From NCBI GenBank assembly GCA_035480535.1, contig DATIHQ010000121.1, positions 1-56,477 on the forward strand: a stretch of DNA of 56,477 nt, read 5' to 3'. The position numbers were made by a program, and so were the translations under genes. How positions within the stretch are numbered: position 1 is the stretch's first letter; every line of letters starts with the position of its first letter. This document shows, in pieces, positions 47,934-56,116 of this stretch. A model generated the notes under the pieces. That model searched no databases and was not told where the DNA came from. It was given only the letters and a program-made list of their open reading frames with translations. Source of the stretch: DATIHQ01 sp035480535. GTDB lineage: Bacteria > Chlamydiota > Chlamydiia > Chlamydiales > SM23-39.

Positions 47934-48425
47934 ATGACACCTTTACGCTTATTTTCTACTTATGTCCGGCCTGTGCTTGACCTCCAAGAGATCGCAAATA
48001 AATCCCATGATTTTATTCGACTCTTTAAACAAGAAGGCTTGCGCAAGAAATATTGTGGACCTCATGCTCTTGCGACCCATTTAGACCTTTCCTTACAAAA
48101 AACCAAAGACTTTGTGAAAAAATTTGATCTCGCTAAGGTAAACAAGGAAGGGACATCTGCGGGTCAAATATTCGACGTACTAGACGATCTTTCTTCTGGG
48201 GCCGTTTGCCGATCTCCAACGGTCTCTCTCATTCAAGACTTAATCCAACGGAAAAAGTCATTTCTCGCCACAATTCCCAGCACTCAAAATCCAAAGATAT
48301 CTCATTGGGTAACAGTTGTGGGAATAAGCCGCGATGCTTATAAATATCTGGATTACGGAGAGTTTAAATTCATCTCTAAAGAAGATTTCTTTAAGAGCTG
48401 TCCTAAAATTGTCTTTAACGAGTGA
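47934..48425 (+). CDS. C39-like papain-fold protein, possibly secreted
   Basis: A 163-residue protein. YCGPHALATHLDLSL resembles the Q-x-x-C-GP-x-x-L nucleophile motif of C39-type bacteriocin peptidases (Cys41), and ISHWVTVVGISRDAYKYLDYGEFKFI supplies the expected His and Asp. No membrane helix or signal peptide. It is single-domain and unlinked to any ABC transporter or bacteriocin gene, which argues against a canonical C39 role; in an amoeba symbiont it could be an effector. It converges on the glycosyltransferase gene (11-bp overlap). Activity unproven. Confidence 0.6.
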   Translation: MTPLRLFSTYVRPVLDLQEIANKSHDFIRLFKQEGLRKKYCGPHALATHLDLSLQKTKDFVKKFDLAKVNKEGTSAGQIFDVLDDLSSGAVCRSPTVSLIQDLIQRKKSFLATIPSTQNPKISHWVTVVGISRDAYKYLDYGEFKFISKEDFFKSCPKIVFNE

Positions 48426-49338
48426 AGAGAAAGGTTTGAGAAAACCACTCCCAAAAAGGGCTTTTTTTCCATTGAATCAGCTCTAAAAGTTCTTTTTCTT
48501 CCATTCGTTTCACCACACCGTTCCCCTTTTTCTCAAAACGGGGCTCATCGAGACGGATATCAAAAAGAGCTTCCACTGTCTTGTAATTATATCCATGAAT
48601 GAAATCAGTTCCCCGAAACGGTCCTGAAAATTCTTTTTGGACTAAATCGACCCAATTTTTATCCCCTCTGTGCCCCCATGCACACACTTTTTTTAACATC
48701 TCCTCCGGCGTCCGAACCCAGCTATAGTGGTGAAACATCGGCTCCCCGTTGATGCCGATCACATGGCGCCGCTTGGGCCCTGGCAGAAGATCATAAATCG
48801 CATCCCGTTCCTCTCTTCGAAGTAAAAGATCGGGGTTTATCGCCCTCCTCTGCGCCAGGACGACCGAATCTTCCCAGCGAAGCGCCTGATATTGCGGTTC
48901 CCTGAAATACCAATAATTCGCCATTTTCAAGGTCATATGGCCATGATAATCGCTGCAATCGAGCCATTCGGCGAACCTTTTCCCATCGGGAACTTCATCT
49001 GCATCTAGAAAAAGGACCGCTTCAATATCGTCATCTAGAAAAGAAAAGCCTGCCAATCTCGATAAACTATGCCAAAAATGGGCTGGGTCGATCATTTTCC
49101 AAATTCTTTTTGGAATTGCCTCGGGAATGTAAGGATATTCTACAAACAGGCACCCGGGAAAGGCCCCGTAGATCTCTTCCAAAAGAGCTCGATTCTCCGC
49201 AGTTCCATCAAAAAAATGATCGCAAACAGAGACGATGACTTGGCGGGAAAAAATTTGGCATTGTTCAAGGCAAGATTTGATAAATCGCCTTTCATTCGAA
49301 CAAAAATTTACTATAGCCGCAATTGGATGCTTTTCCAT
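48415..49338 (-). CDS. Glycosyltransferase-like protein (GT2-fold)
   Basis: A 307-residue protein. The N-terminus IAAIVNFCSNERRFIKSCLEQCQ and VIVSVCDHFFDGTAEN recall the start of GT-A glycosyltransferases, and AVLFLDADEVPDG carries the DxD metal site, here DADEVPD. A beta/alpha body with RRHVIGINGEPMFHHYSW and EMLKKVCAWGHRGDKNW follows; the C-terminus is hydrophobic-poor. The sugar and acceptor cannot be told. It converges with the C39-like gene and is divergent from trkA (29-bp gap). Confidence 0.75.
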   Translation of the reverse strand: MEKHPIAAIVNFCSNERRFIKSCLEQCQIFSRQVIVSVCDHFFDGTAENRALLEEIYGAFPGCLFVEYPYIPEAIPKRIWKMIDPAHFWHSLSRLAGFSFLDDDIEAVLFLDADEVPDGKRFAEWLDCSDYHGHMTLKMANYWYFREPQYQALRWEDSVVLAQRRAINPDLLLRREERDAIYDLLPGPKRRHVIGINGEPMFHHYSWVRTPEEMLKKVCAWGHRGDKNWVDLVQKEFSGPFRGTDFIHGYNYKTVEALFDIRLDEPRFEKKGNGVVKRMEEKELLELIQWKKSPFWEWFSQTFLFTR

Positions 49339-49367
49339 ATTCCCGTCTTATACTACGATGAGGATAT

Positions 49368-50714
49368 ATGAATATCGTAATTTTAGGCGCTGGGAAAACA
49401 GGTTCGTATGTCGCCTCTGTCCTTTCTGAAGAAGAGCACAATGTCATTCTGATCGACAAAGATGCGAAGATTTTAGAAAAGGTAAGCCGCGAAACGGATG
49501 TAGCCACCCTGCATGCCTACGCCCCCAGCTGGAAACTCTTTGAAGATCTCACGGAAAACAACCCCGACCTCTTCTTTGCGGCTACAGGCGATGATGAGAC
49601 GAATCTCGTCTCCTGCGCGATTGCGAAGAATTTGGGATTCCCCAAAACAGTGGCCCGGGTTCAAGCCCGCGACTACATCAATCATTCCCGTCTTGATTTT
49701 GGCCGCCTCTTCTCTGTCGATTACTTCATTGGCCCAGAACTCCTCGCAGCGCAAGATCTCTTTAAAACTCTCATCCATTCAGGCGATGTGGCAGTGGAGC
49801 ATTTTGCCCACGGTTCCATCCAGATGCGCACCATTAAAATCCCTGTCAAGTGGGATCGAGGCCATCTCCCCATCCGCGATCTTCACCTCCCCGAAGATCT
49901 GATTGTAGGACTCATCCGGCGTAAAGTAGGCGAAGAAGACAAAATCATTTTCCCGCATGGCGATGACACCCTTCTCCCCGATGATGAAGTCACTGTAGTG
50001 GGCGAGGCGAAAGTCATTCATCGCCTCCATGAGATTTTCCATTCTCCGGAGCATCCCATTCGCTCCATCGTACTCGTTGGAGGCTCTCCCCTAGCTGTCC
50101 ACCTCACCCATTTCCTAACGCAGCAACGGGTGGCTGTCCGTGTGATTGAAGTGGATCGATCGCGCTGCGAAGAGCTCACAGAACTTCTCCCTCTTGCGAC
50201 CATCATCAATCGCGATGGCCGAGACCCTGAGCTCATGCGCGCAGAGCGAATCCAAGATTCCGACGCTCTCGTAAGCTGCACGCACCACGATGGCACCAAT
50301 CTCCTCATCGCTTCCCTAGCAAAACAAATTGGCTGCCCCAAATCGATCGCAGTCATTACCGAAGCCAATTACACTCCCATATTGGAAAAAATAGGCGTTC
50401 TTCCCGCTCTTTCTGCTCGCGTCAATGTCTCCAACCGGATTCTTTCCATTCTTCATGAAAACACGATTCTCTCCATTGCCTCGTTAAGCAATGATCAGGC
50501 CAAAATAGTCGAACTAAAAATCGCTCCCTCATCCAAAGTTGTCGGCATTCCTCTTGCAGATCTTTCTCTTCCCAAAGATCTCCTCATCGCAGTTATTGAA
50601 AGCAAAGGGCGCGTGATGGTCGGCCGCGGGAATCGAATCCTTTGCCCAGATGACATTGTCATCGCCATCTGCCATCCGCATCAAATCCCCCAACTCCAAA
50701 CCCTATTCAATTGA
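49368..50714 (+). CDS. trkA: Trk potassium uptake regulatory protein TrkA
   Basis: A 448-residue cytoplasmic regulator. It has two tandem RCK Rossmann units: the first with VILGAGKTGSYVASVLSEE and a D-rich loop VILIDKD, the second with VLVGGSPLAVHLTHFL and VIEVDRSRCEEL; a TrkA-C subdomain follows each (DLIVGLIRRK; DLLIAVIESK). It gates TrkH by binding NAD(H) or ATP. It overlaps trkH by 1 bp (TGATG). Both subunits together form a complete Trk-type potassium importer. Confidence 0.95.
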   Translation: MNIVILGAGKTGSYVASVLSEEEHNVILIDKDAKILEKVSRETDVATLHAYAPSWKLFEDLTENNPDLFFAATGDDETNLVSCAIAKNLGFPKTVARVQARDYINHSRLDFGRLFSVDYFIGPELLAAQDLFKTLIHSGDVAVEHFAHGSIQMRTIKIPVKWDRGHLPIRDLHLPEDLIVGLIRRKVGEEDKIIFPHGDDTLLPDDEVTVVGEAKVIHRLHEIFHSPEHPIRSIVLVGGSPLAVHLTHFLTQQRVAVRVIEVDRSRCEELTELLPLATIINRDGRDPELMRAERIQDSDALVSCTHHDGTNLLIASLAKQIGCPKSIAVITEANYTPILEKIGVLPALSARVNVSNRILSILHENTILSIASLSNDQAKIVELKIAPSSKVVGIPLADLSLPKDLLIAVIESKGRVMVGRGNRILCPDDIVIAICHPHQIPQLQTLFN

Positions 50715-52330
50715 TGGTCATTCCCCAAATCCTGCAAATCTTGGGCAAATATCTTTTCTACCTCGCCATTGCCCTTTGCCTTCCCCTATGTCTCGCCTTT
50801 TACTACGAATTTCTCGCCAACCCGAATCTCCATCCCCAACCCCACAGCACCTTTGCCTTTTTTATCGCCTTCCTCATTTCTCTGATCGCAGCCCTTATTT
50901 TCCGCTCTTTTGGACGCAAGAACATTGGACAGCTCTATCGCCGCGAAGGCATTCTCCTCGTCGTCCTCATTTGGTTTGTCACTTCGCTCATTAGCGCCCT
51001 TCCTTTCTACTTTAGCCGCACCCTCACCAATCCTCTCGATGCCTACTTTGAGGCGATGTCGGGCCTCACCACCACAGGCGCCACTCTCATCTGCCCCAAA
51101 TCTTACAATCCGAATACAGGAGAAGAGGTCCCCGTCTATATCACAAATCCCCATGTCCCAGACAAAACCTACACCTACTGGGGCACGGTAGCACCCATCC
51201 GCGACCCGCAAACAAACCTGATCCAATATTCTGGAATTGAAGCTGTCGGGAAAGCGCTCCTCTTTTGGCGCAGCCTCCTCCAGTGGATCGGCGGTATGGG
51301 AATCGTCGTGATTTTCCTCACCGTTCTCCCAGCCCTCGGCGTTGGCGGCAAATTCCTCTACCAAATGGAAATGACCGGTCCCGTCAAAGATGAAATCACC
51401 CCTCGCGTCCGTCAAACTGCCTCGCAGCTCTGGAAACTCTATCTCTTCCTCACCCTTCTAGAAATTTCCCTTCTCGTCGCAACCAATCGCGAAATGCCCT
51501 TCTTCGATGCGCTCTGCATTTCCCTCTCTAACATCTCCACCGGCGGCTTTTCCATCCGCAACGACAGCATTGCCAGTTATCAAAGCTCCGCCACCGAATG
51601 GATCGTCCTCACCTTTATGATCCTCGGCAGCATTAACTTTTCTCTCTACTTCCACGCCATTCGCTTTAAATTCTTCCGCACCTACGTCCCCGACTTCTTC
51701 CTCTTCCTCGCCACCGCCGCTCTTGGCTGCCTAGCCGTCTCCCTTTTTCTCATCGGAGATAACTACACCATTGGCGACGCCTTTCGAGAAGGAAGCTTCC
51801 AAGCCATTTCAGCGCAAACCACCACCGGCTTTATCACCGCTAATTACGACCGTTGGCCCTTTGCCTCCCAAATGTTCATGCTCCTCCTCATGTTTATCGG
51901 CGGCATGTCAGGTTCAACCGCTGGCGGTATCAAGACATCCCGATTCTACATCCTCTACAAAATTGTCCTTCACCGCCTCGAGTCGATCTACCGCCCTGAC
52001 AGCATCCGTAGACTCCGCATCGGCTCCGCAGAAATCGATGATAAAAACGCCCTCACCGTCCTCGCCTTCTTCTGCATCGTCGCCTTCTTCACCATTCTCG
52101 GCACCGCCTCCCTCGTCCTCGACGGCATCGATCCCGAATCATCCCTCGGCCTCATCGCCTGTTTTATGAACAATGTCGGCATGGCCTTCCGCGCCGCCGG
52201 TCCCACAGGCTCCTTCGCCTTTCTTTCCCCCTTCGCCAAAATCCTCGCCATCTTTTGGATGCTCCTCGGCCGTCTCGAGTTCTACGTCGTCCTCCTCCTC
52301 TTCCTCCCCTCCTTTTGGAAAAACAAATGA
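50714..52330 (+). CDS. trkH: Trk-type potassium transporter membrane subunit TrkH
   Basis: A 538-residue TrkH/KtrB-family channel. Selectivity loops appear four times in degenerate form: SGLTTTGATL, NISTGGFSIRND, SAQTTTGFITA and the fourth as NNVGMAF; GGMSGSTAGGIKTSR is a family signature. About ten hydrophobic segments make it an inner-membrane potassium channel. A TTG at 50711 is an alternative to the ATG at 50714. Its stop overlaps the next gene (ATGA), and the palindrome of that gene begins within five bases of its end. Confidence 0.94.
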   Translation: MVIPQILQILGKYLFYLAIALCLPLCLAFYYEFLANPNLHPQPHSTFAFFIAFLISLIAALIFRSFGRKNIGQLYRREGILLVVLIWFVTSLISALPFYFSRTLTNPLDAYFEAMSGLTTTGATLICPKSYNPNTGEEVPVYITNPHVPDKTYTYWGTVAPIRDPQTNLIQYSGIEAVGKALLFWRSLLQWIGGMGIVVIFLTVLPALGVGGKFLYQMEMTGPVKDEITPRVRQTASQLWKLYLFLTLLEISLLVATNREMPFFDALCISLSNISTGGFSIRNDSIASYQSSATEWIVLTFMILGSINFSLYFHAIRFKFFRTYVPDFFLFLATAALGCLAVSLFLIGDNYTIGDAFREGSFQAISAQTTTGFITANYDRWPFASQMFMLLLMFIGGMSGSTAGGIKTSRFYILYKIVLHRLESIYRPDSIRRLRIGSAEIDDKNALTVLAFFCIVAFFTILGTASLVLDGIDPESSLGLIACFMNNVGMAFRAAGPTGSFAFLSPFAKILAIFWMLLGRLEFYVVLLLFLPSFWKNK

Positions 52331-53121
52331 GTGAGCCAGTTGCAAAACCCCAATTTCAGCCCAAATCCGCGCTTTTGCCGCCGGATTCGGTCCCGTCGCA
52401 AATCGCCTATGGCCTTTCGGATATGTCAATTTGCGACGAGCGCGAACCGACGCCAAAATCATCGAATTTGTGCAAGAAAGCGGGTTTTGCAACTGGCTCT
52501 GTCAACTGGCACCAGCAATGGGCCCTCTTCGCCCAAAACTTTCATCACGGCAAAGCCCACATCTCCCTCGCCCCCTATAATTCTCCCCACACCCTCCGCC
52601 TCCTTCCCGGCCCAGGTTTCGGCGACCTCTCTCATCCCACCACACAACTCATGCTCTCCCTCATGCATCCCCACATCGCCAACCAACCCATCCTCGATAT
52701 CGGCACTGGCAGCGGCATTCTCACCCTCGCCGCCCTCCTCCTCGGCGCCCGCTCCGCCATCGGCATCGACATCGACCCCTCCGCCCTCACCCACGCCCGC
52801 GCCAACGCCCGCCTCAACAATCTTACTCCCCACTTCTCCCTCACCCTCCCGAAAACCCTCCCCCCGCAAAACATCCTCCTCCTCAACATGATCTTCCCCG
52901 AGCAGAAAATAGTGAATCCTCCCACCCTCAATCCCCACGCCAAACTCTGGATCGTCTCAGGCATCCTCGCCGAGCAGAAAAAAGCCTACCTACAACAAAC
53001 AGAACAATGGGGATGGACCCCTCTTTCAGAGCACACAAAAGACGGTTGGATGGGATGGATTTTCACATGTAAATTACCCCAAAAAACGAGGCGTTTTTCG
53101 GGGGCCCCTACCCAAATGTAA
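52327..53121 (+). CDS. prmA: PrmA-like (ribosomal protein L11) methyltransferase with palindrome-encoded ends
   Basis: A 264-residue SAM methyltransferase. The catalytic core has LDIGTGSGILTLAALLLGA (SAM loop), IGIDIDPSALTHARANARLN and ILLLNMIFPEQ in place of the usual N-I-L-A motif. The WHQQWALFAQNF and LPGPGFGDLSHPTTQLML segments match PrmA, so residues 59 onward look genuine. Residues 3-58 are encoded by a 167-bp palindrome (52333-52499), and the last 12 (KTRRFSGAPTQM) by a repeat that supplies the stop codon. The normal N-terminal substrate domain is missing, so L11 targeting is questionable. Starts ATGA in trkH. Confidence 0.8.
   Translation: MSEPVAKPQFQPKSALLPPDSVPSQIAYGLSDMSICDEREPTPKSSNLCKKAGFATGSVNWHQQWALFAQNFHHGKAHISLAPYNSPHTLRLLPGPGFGDLSHPTTQLMLSLMHPHIANQPILDIGTGSGILTLAALLLGARSAIGIDIDPSALTHARANARLNNLTPHFSLTLPKTLPPQNILLLNMIFPEQKIVNPPTLNPHAKLWIVSGILAEQKKAYLQQTEQWGWTPLSEHTKDGWMGWIFTCKLPQKTRRFSGAPTQM
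52333..52499. repeat. 167-bp palindromic element encoding the PrmA-like N-terminus
   Basis: Outer arms GAGCCAGTTGCAAAACCC (52333-52350) and its exact inverse (52482-52499) are perfect over 18 bases. A second perfect arm pair, CGTCGCAAAT (52394-52403) and ATTTGCGACG (52429-52438), is centred on the same point (52416). The 43 bases between them are partly complementary with one compensated indel. It lies 3 bases after the trkH stop codon and is open in the methyltransferase frame. Confidence 0.85.
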
Positions 53122-53138
53122 AGCGCGCTTTACATTTG
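53084..53138 (+). repeat. Palindromic repeat copy C, over the 3' end of the PrmA-like gene
   Basis: AAACGAGGCG (53084-53093), TTTTCGGGGGCCCC, then a 26-bp perfect palindrome (53113-53138) containing the 22-bp repeat. The gene's stop TAA is inside the palindrome (53119-53121). The order and 21-base spacing equal the copy at 29276-29326. Confidence 0.85.
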
Positions 53139-53142
53139 AAAA

Positions 53143-53170
53143 ATCTGAAATCTGAATTATGAAATCTGAA
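53143..53170 (+). repeat. Short direct repeats ATCTGAA
   Basis: ATCTGAA occurs at 53143-53149, 53150-53156 and 53164-53170, directly after palindrome copy C. A C/G-rich hairpin (CGGGG...CCCCG) follows at about 53176-53190. Nothing is coded here; the gap to the GNAT frame carries no promoter I can recognise. Confidence 0.6.
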
Positions 53171-53814
53171 AACGTCGGGGCTCCGCCCCCGCTGCCCCCA
53201 GTGCCCTCAGATCTCTTAAAAACAGGACATACCTGATCACCCTATATATCTTCCTGGCGGCAACCTTATCAAATAACAGGCAGGACCCATTTCCAGCTGT
53301 TGAGATAAATCGGGAAAGTTCTCTAACTTTTAAAATTGAAAGGGCAAGCCTCAAAAGTGAGCTAGAACAAATTGTTGATGTAATCAATTTAGCCTACCAA
53401 AGACAGCCCTTTAACCGAGCGGATAGACAACGCATTACACTCTCTCAACTAAATGAGATTCTTTTGAACCCAAATCATACGCTGTTTCTTCTGTATTCAG
53501 GGGAAAAGATTTGCGGAACTGTTCTCCTGAGCCAATCTGAGATTTCCCTTTTTGCAATACATCCAGCTTTCCAGGGACATGGTTATGGACAGCAGCTTCT
53601 TGTTGCTGCCGAAGAAGAAGCCTTTAAAGCCTATGACAGCGTTTTATTGAAAGTCATCCCCTTGTTCCAAGAGAAGTTGATTACTTACTATGAAAGTCTA
53701 GGCTACTGCTCTCAGGATGAACGCGAAGCCCTTTCGAAAGGAAAGCTGGATAGAATCCAAGAATGCTATCACGATGAAGTGTATGCGCTAATCCTGAGAA
53801 AAAACCGACCTTAA
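53170..53814 (+). CDS. GNAT acetyltransferase with no standard start (possibly 5'-truncated)
   Basis: The frame is open from 53170 to the stop at 53812-53814. The acetyltransferase body is clear from about 53329: KIERASLKSELEQIVDVINLAY is the first GNAT strand and helix, ISLFAIHPAFQGHGYGQQLL the acetyl-CoA loop, and LITYYESLGY the late motif. No ATG, GTG or TTG lies before the first TTG at 53464, which would delete the first strand and helix. A rare start, a lost 5' end or an upstream recombination with the repeats are possible. The coordinates give the whole open frame; substrate unknown. It converges on dcd. Confidence 0.55.
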   Translation, partial: KRRGSAPAAPSALRSLKNRTYLITLYIFLAATLSNNRQDPFPAVEINRESSLTFKIERASLKSELEQIVDVINLAYQRQPFNRADRQRITLSQLNEILLNPNHTLFLLYSGEKICGTVLLSQSEISLFAIHPAFQGHGYGQQLLVAAEEEAFKAYDSVLLKVIPLFQEKLITYYESLGYCSQDEREALSKGKLDRIQECYHDEVYALILRKNRP

Positions 53815-53820
53815 TTCGAG

Positions 53821-54369
53821 TTACTTTTTCTGGAGTTTCAGATTGGGAGCGACAACGCCGTTTTGCCCCTGATACTGCTTCTGGGTGGTCTGCGCAATAT
53901 CTGTTGTGAGCTGGGTAAAGGATAATAGAGCTAAAGCCGTTCGATGGTGTAGGACAATATCAAAAGGCCCTTGATTTTTCATTTCTAGGACGATCGTTCT
54001 AGCTTCCTCGTAGTTTCCATCGATGATTCCAGAAGTGCAGTGAATGGCCAAGCCAATTCTTGCCACTGTGCTGCGTCCGTCCACGTGACATACAATATTC
54101 CGAGGAACCTGGAATTTCTCATCCGTGCTACCCAAAACAAATTGCCCGGGGCGCAGGATAAAACCCTCTCGCTGGATGGTTACGCGCTCGTACTTCACAT
54201 TTTCCCCGGCATCTAAATCGACCCTCTGCCCCTCAATAGGAACCAGGAGCTCGTTCCCTAAATGAAGACGGATCCCCGCCGGACGAATATCCACCGGGTT
54301 TAATTGCGGGAAAATCTTTATTTTTCCACTCTGGATGTACTCCGAAATGGTCTTGTCTGAAAGGATCAT
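53821..54369 (-). CDS. dcd: dCTP deaminase
   Basis: A 182-residue dCTP deaminase of the dUTPase superfamily. The conserved core is VCHVDGRSTVARIGLAIHCTSGIIDGN and IVLEMKNQGPFDIVLHH, with a C-terminal QYQGQNGVV segment that closes over the nucleotide. It makes dUTP, feeding thymidylate synthesis. The start MILSDKTISEYIQSGKIKIFP is normal. The gene is downstream of groEL across a strong hairpin and 48 bp, so it could be transcribed by read-through. It ends 6 bp from the GNAT stop. Confidence 0.95.
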   Translation of the reverse strand: MILSDKTISEYIQSGKIKIFPQLNPVDIRPAGIRLHLGNELLVPIEGQRVDLDAGENVKYERVTIQREGFILRPGQFVLGSTDEKFQVPRNIVCHVDGRSTVARIGLAIHCTSGIIDGNYEEARTIVLEMKNQGPFDIVLHHRTALALLSFTQLTTDIAQTTQKQYQGQNGVVAPNLKLQKK

Positions 54370-54380
54370 AGTTCTCTCGA

Positions 54381-54402
54381 GAGCCGGGGGATCCCCCGGC
54401 TC
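54381..54402. terminator. Perfect GC-rich palindrome between groEL and dcd
   Basis: A 22-bp perfect palindrome with half-site GAGCCGGGGGA lies 15 bp after the groEL stop. No T-run follows on the minus strand, so it is not a textbook terminator, but such a stable stem could attenuate read-through or protect groE mRNA. The plus strand has AAATTTTCC after it. Confidence 0.55.
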
Positions 54403-54417
54403 AAATTTTCCTGATTC

Positions 54418-56106
54418 CTACATCATCCCGCCGAAATCGCCCATGCCTCCCATTCCACCCATTCCCATACCGCCCATGCCACCCATTCCCCCCATTCCGG
54501 GAGCTTGGGCTGTGGCGGCCTTTTTCGGCTCGGGTTTGTCGGTGATGATGGCTGCGATCGTGATCAGCATGCCAGCTACTGATGCCGCATGGATGAGGGC
54601 GCTCTTGGTTACAAGCACGGGATCGATGACACCATCTTTTACGAGATCGGAGAATTCATCAGTGAGTCCGTTGTAGCCGAAAGATCCTTCTTTTTCAGCG
54701 ATCTTCTCTGCAATCAAACTGCCCATCTTACCGCAGTTGTTCGCAATGGCAGTGGCCGGAGCAAAGCAAGCCTTGCGAATGATCTCCAGGCCAATGGCTT
54801 CATCGCCTGTCAGTTTTAGTTTGTCGAGCGCCTTGCTTGCGCGAATGAGCGCTACGCCGCCGCCCGGAACAATTCCTTGCGAAACTGCCGCCCGAGTTGC
54901 ATGGAGCGCATCCTCAATTCTAGCCTTTTTCTCGTTAGATTCTGTTTCCGTTACAGCGCCCACGTTAACAACGGCGACGCCGCCCGCTAGTTTTGCGAGC
55001 CGCTCTTCGAGCTTTTCCCGATCGTAATCGGAAACATTCGGCTGGCTGAGCTCATTCTTTACTTGCGCCACTCGTTTTTGGATATTCTTCTGATTGCCTA
55101 AGCCATCGACGATCGTGGTCTCTTCTTTGGACACTTTCACTTTCTTCGCGCTGCCCAAAACTTCCAGGCCCACTTCTTCCAAATTGTATCCCAGTTCATC
55201 AGAGACAACGGTCGCTCCTGTTAGGATAGCCAAGTCTTCCAGCATGCTTTTTCTTCGATCGCCAAAACCAGGGGCCTTGACGGCGCAAAGAGGGAGTCCC
55301 GCCTTCACTTTGTTGACAACGAGGGTCGCGAGCGCTTCTCCTTCGATATCATCGGCGATGATCAAGAGAGGCCGCGATCCTTTTTGCATCGCTTTCTCCA
55401 AGATAGGAACTAATTCTTTCACACTCGAAAGCTTCTTATCTGTAATCAAAATCGCCGGGTGATCAAATTCCACAGCCATTTTCTCGGCATTGGTGACGAA
55501 ATAGGGAGAGACATATCCTTTATCGAATTGCATTCCTTCTACGACATCAAGCGTGGTTTCGATTCCTTTCGCATCGCCAATGGTGACAATGCCATCTTTA
55601 CCCACTTTCTGCATCGCTTCGCCGATGATCGCACCAACTGCAGAGTCATTATTTGCAGAAATGCAAGCGATTTGTTGGATTTCTTCTGGCGTCTTGATCG
55701 GCTTTGCCAATTTATCCAAGGCATCGACAATGACTTGAACTGATTTCTCAATTCCTTTCTTCACATCCATTGGATTGGCGCCAGCGCTGACATTTTTCAC
55801 GCCTTCGCTAAAAATCGCCTCAGCTAAAACAATGGCCGTTGTCGTTCCATCGCCAGCAGTATCAGAAGCCTTGGATGCCGCTTCTTTCACCAGCTGCGCG
55901 CCCATGTTTTCAAACTTGTTTTTCAAAACGATTTCTTTGGCGACCGTAACGCCATCTTTGGTTGAAGAGGGAGAGCCATATTCTTTCCCGATCACGACAT
56001 TGCGCCCCTTCGGCCCCAGCGTCACAATCACCGCTTTTGCCAACGTCCTAACGCCTTTTAAAATAGACTTTAAAGCCTCATCGCTAAATTGCAGCATCTT
56101 TGCCAT
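54418..56106 (-). CDS. groEL: Chaperonin GroEL (60 kDa)
   Basis: A 562-residue chaperonin. Conserved segments include VTLGPKGRNVVIGKEYGSP, DGVTVAKEI, AGDGTTTAIVLAEAI and GGGVALIRAS; the Gly-Gly-Met tail (GMGGMGGMGGMGMGGMGGMG) is long. It refolds proteins inside the GroEL/GroES cavity. About 15 residues longer than the E. coli protein, mostly in the tail. The ATG at 56106 is preferred; MLQFSDEAL, 3 residues later, is possible. GroES is 10 bp upstream. Chlamydiae have extra GroEL paralogues, but the GGM tail marks this as the canonical one. Confidence 0.98.
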   Translation of the reverse strand: MAKMLQFSDEALKSILKGVRTLAKAVIVTLGPKGRNVVIGKEYGSPSSTKDGVTVAKEIVLKNKFENMGAQLVKEAASKASDTAGDGTTTAIVLAEAIFSEGVKNVSAGANPMDVKKGIEKSVQVIVDALDKLAKPIKTPEEIQQIACISANNDSAVGAIIGEAMQKVGKDGIVTIGDAKGIETTLDVVEGMQFDKGYVSPYFVTNAEKMAVEFDHPAILITDKKLSSVKELVPILEKAMQKGSRPLLIIADDIEGEALATLVVNKVKAGLPLCAVKAPGFGDRRKSMLEDLAILTGATVVSDELGYNLEEVGLEVLGSAKKVKVSKEETTIVDGLGNQKNIQKRVAQVKNELSQPNVSDYDREKLEERLAKLAGGVAVVNVGAVTETESNEKKARIEDALHATRAAVSQGIVPGGGVALIRASKALDKLKLTGDEAIGLEIIRKACFAPATAIANNCGKMGSLIAEKIAEKEGSFGYNGLTDEFSDLVKDGVIDPVLVTKSALIHAASVAGMLITIAAIITDKPEPKKAATAQAPGMGGMGGMGGMGMGGMGGMGDFGGMM

Positions 56107-56116
56107 ACGTCACCCC

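Noticed and set aside
52331..53121. Alternative frames across the PrmA-like gene
   Set aside because: Ser/Pro-rich translations lack any motif, whereas the chosen frame holds the SAM-binding core.
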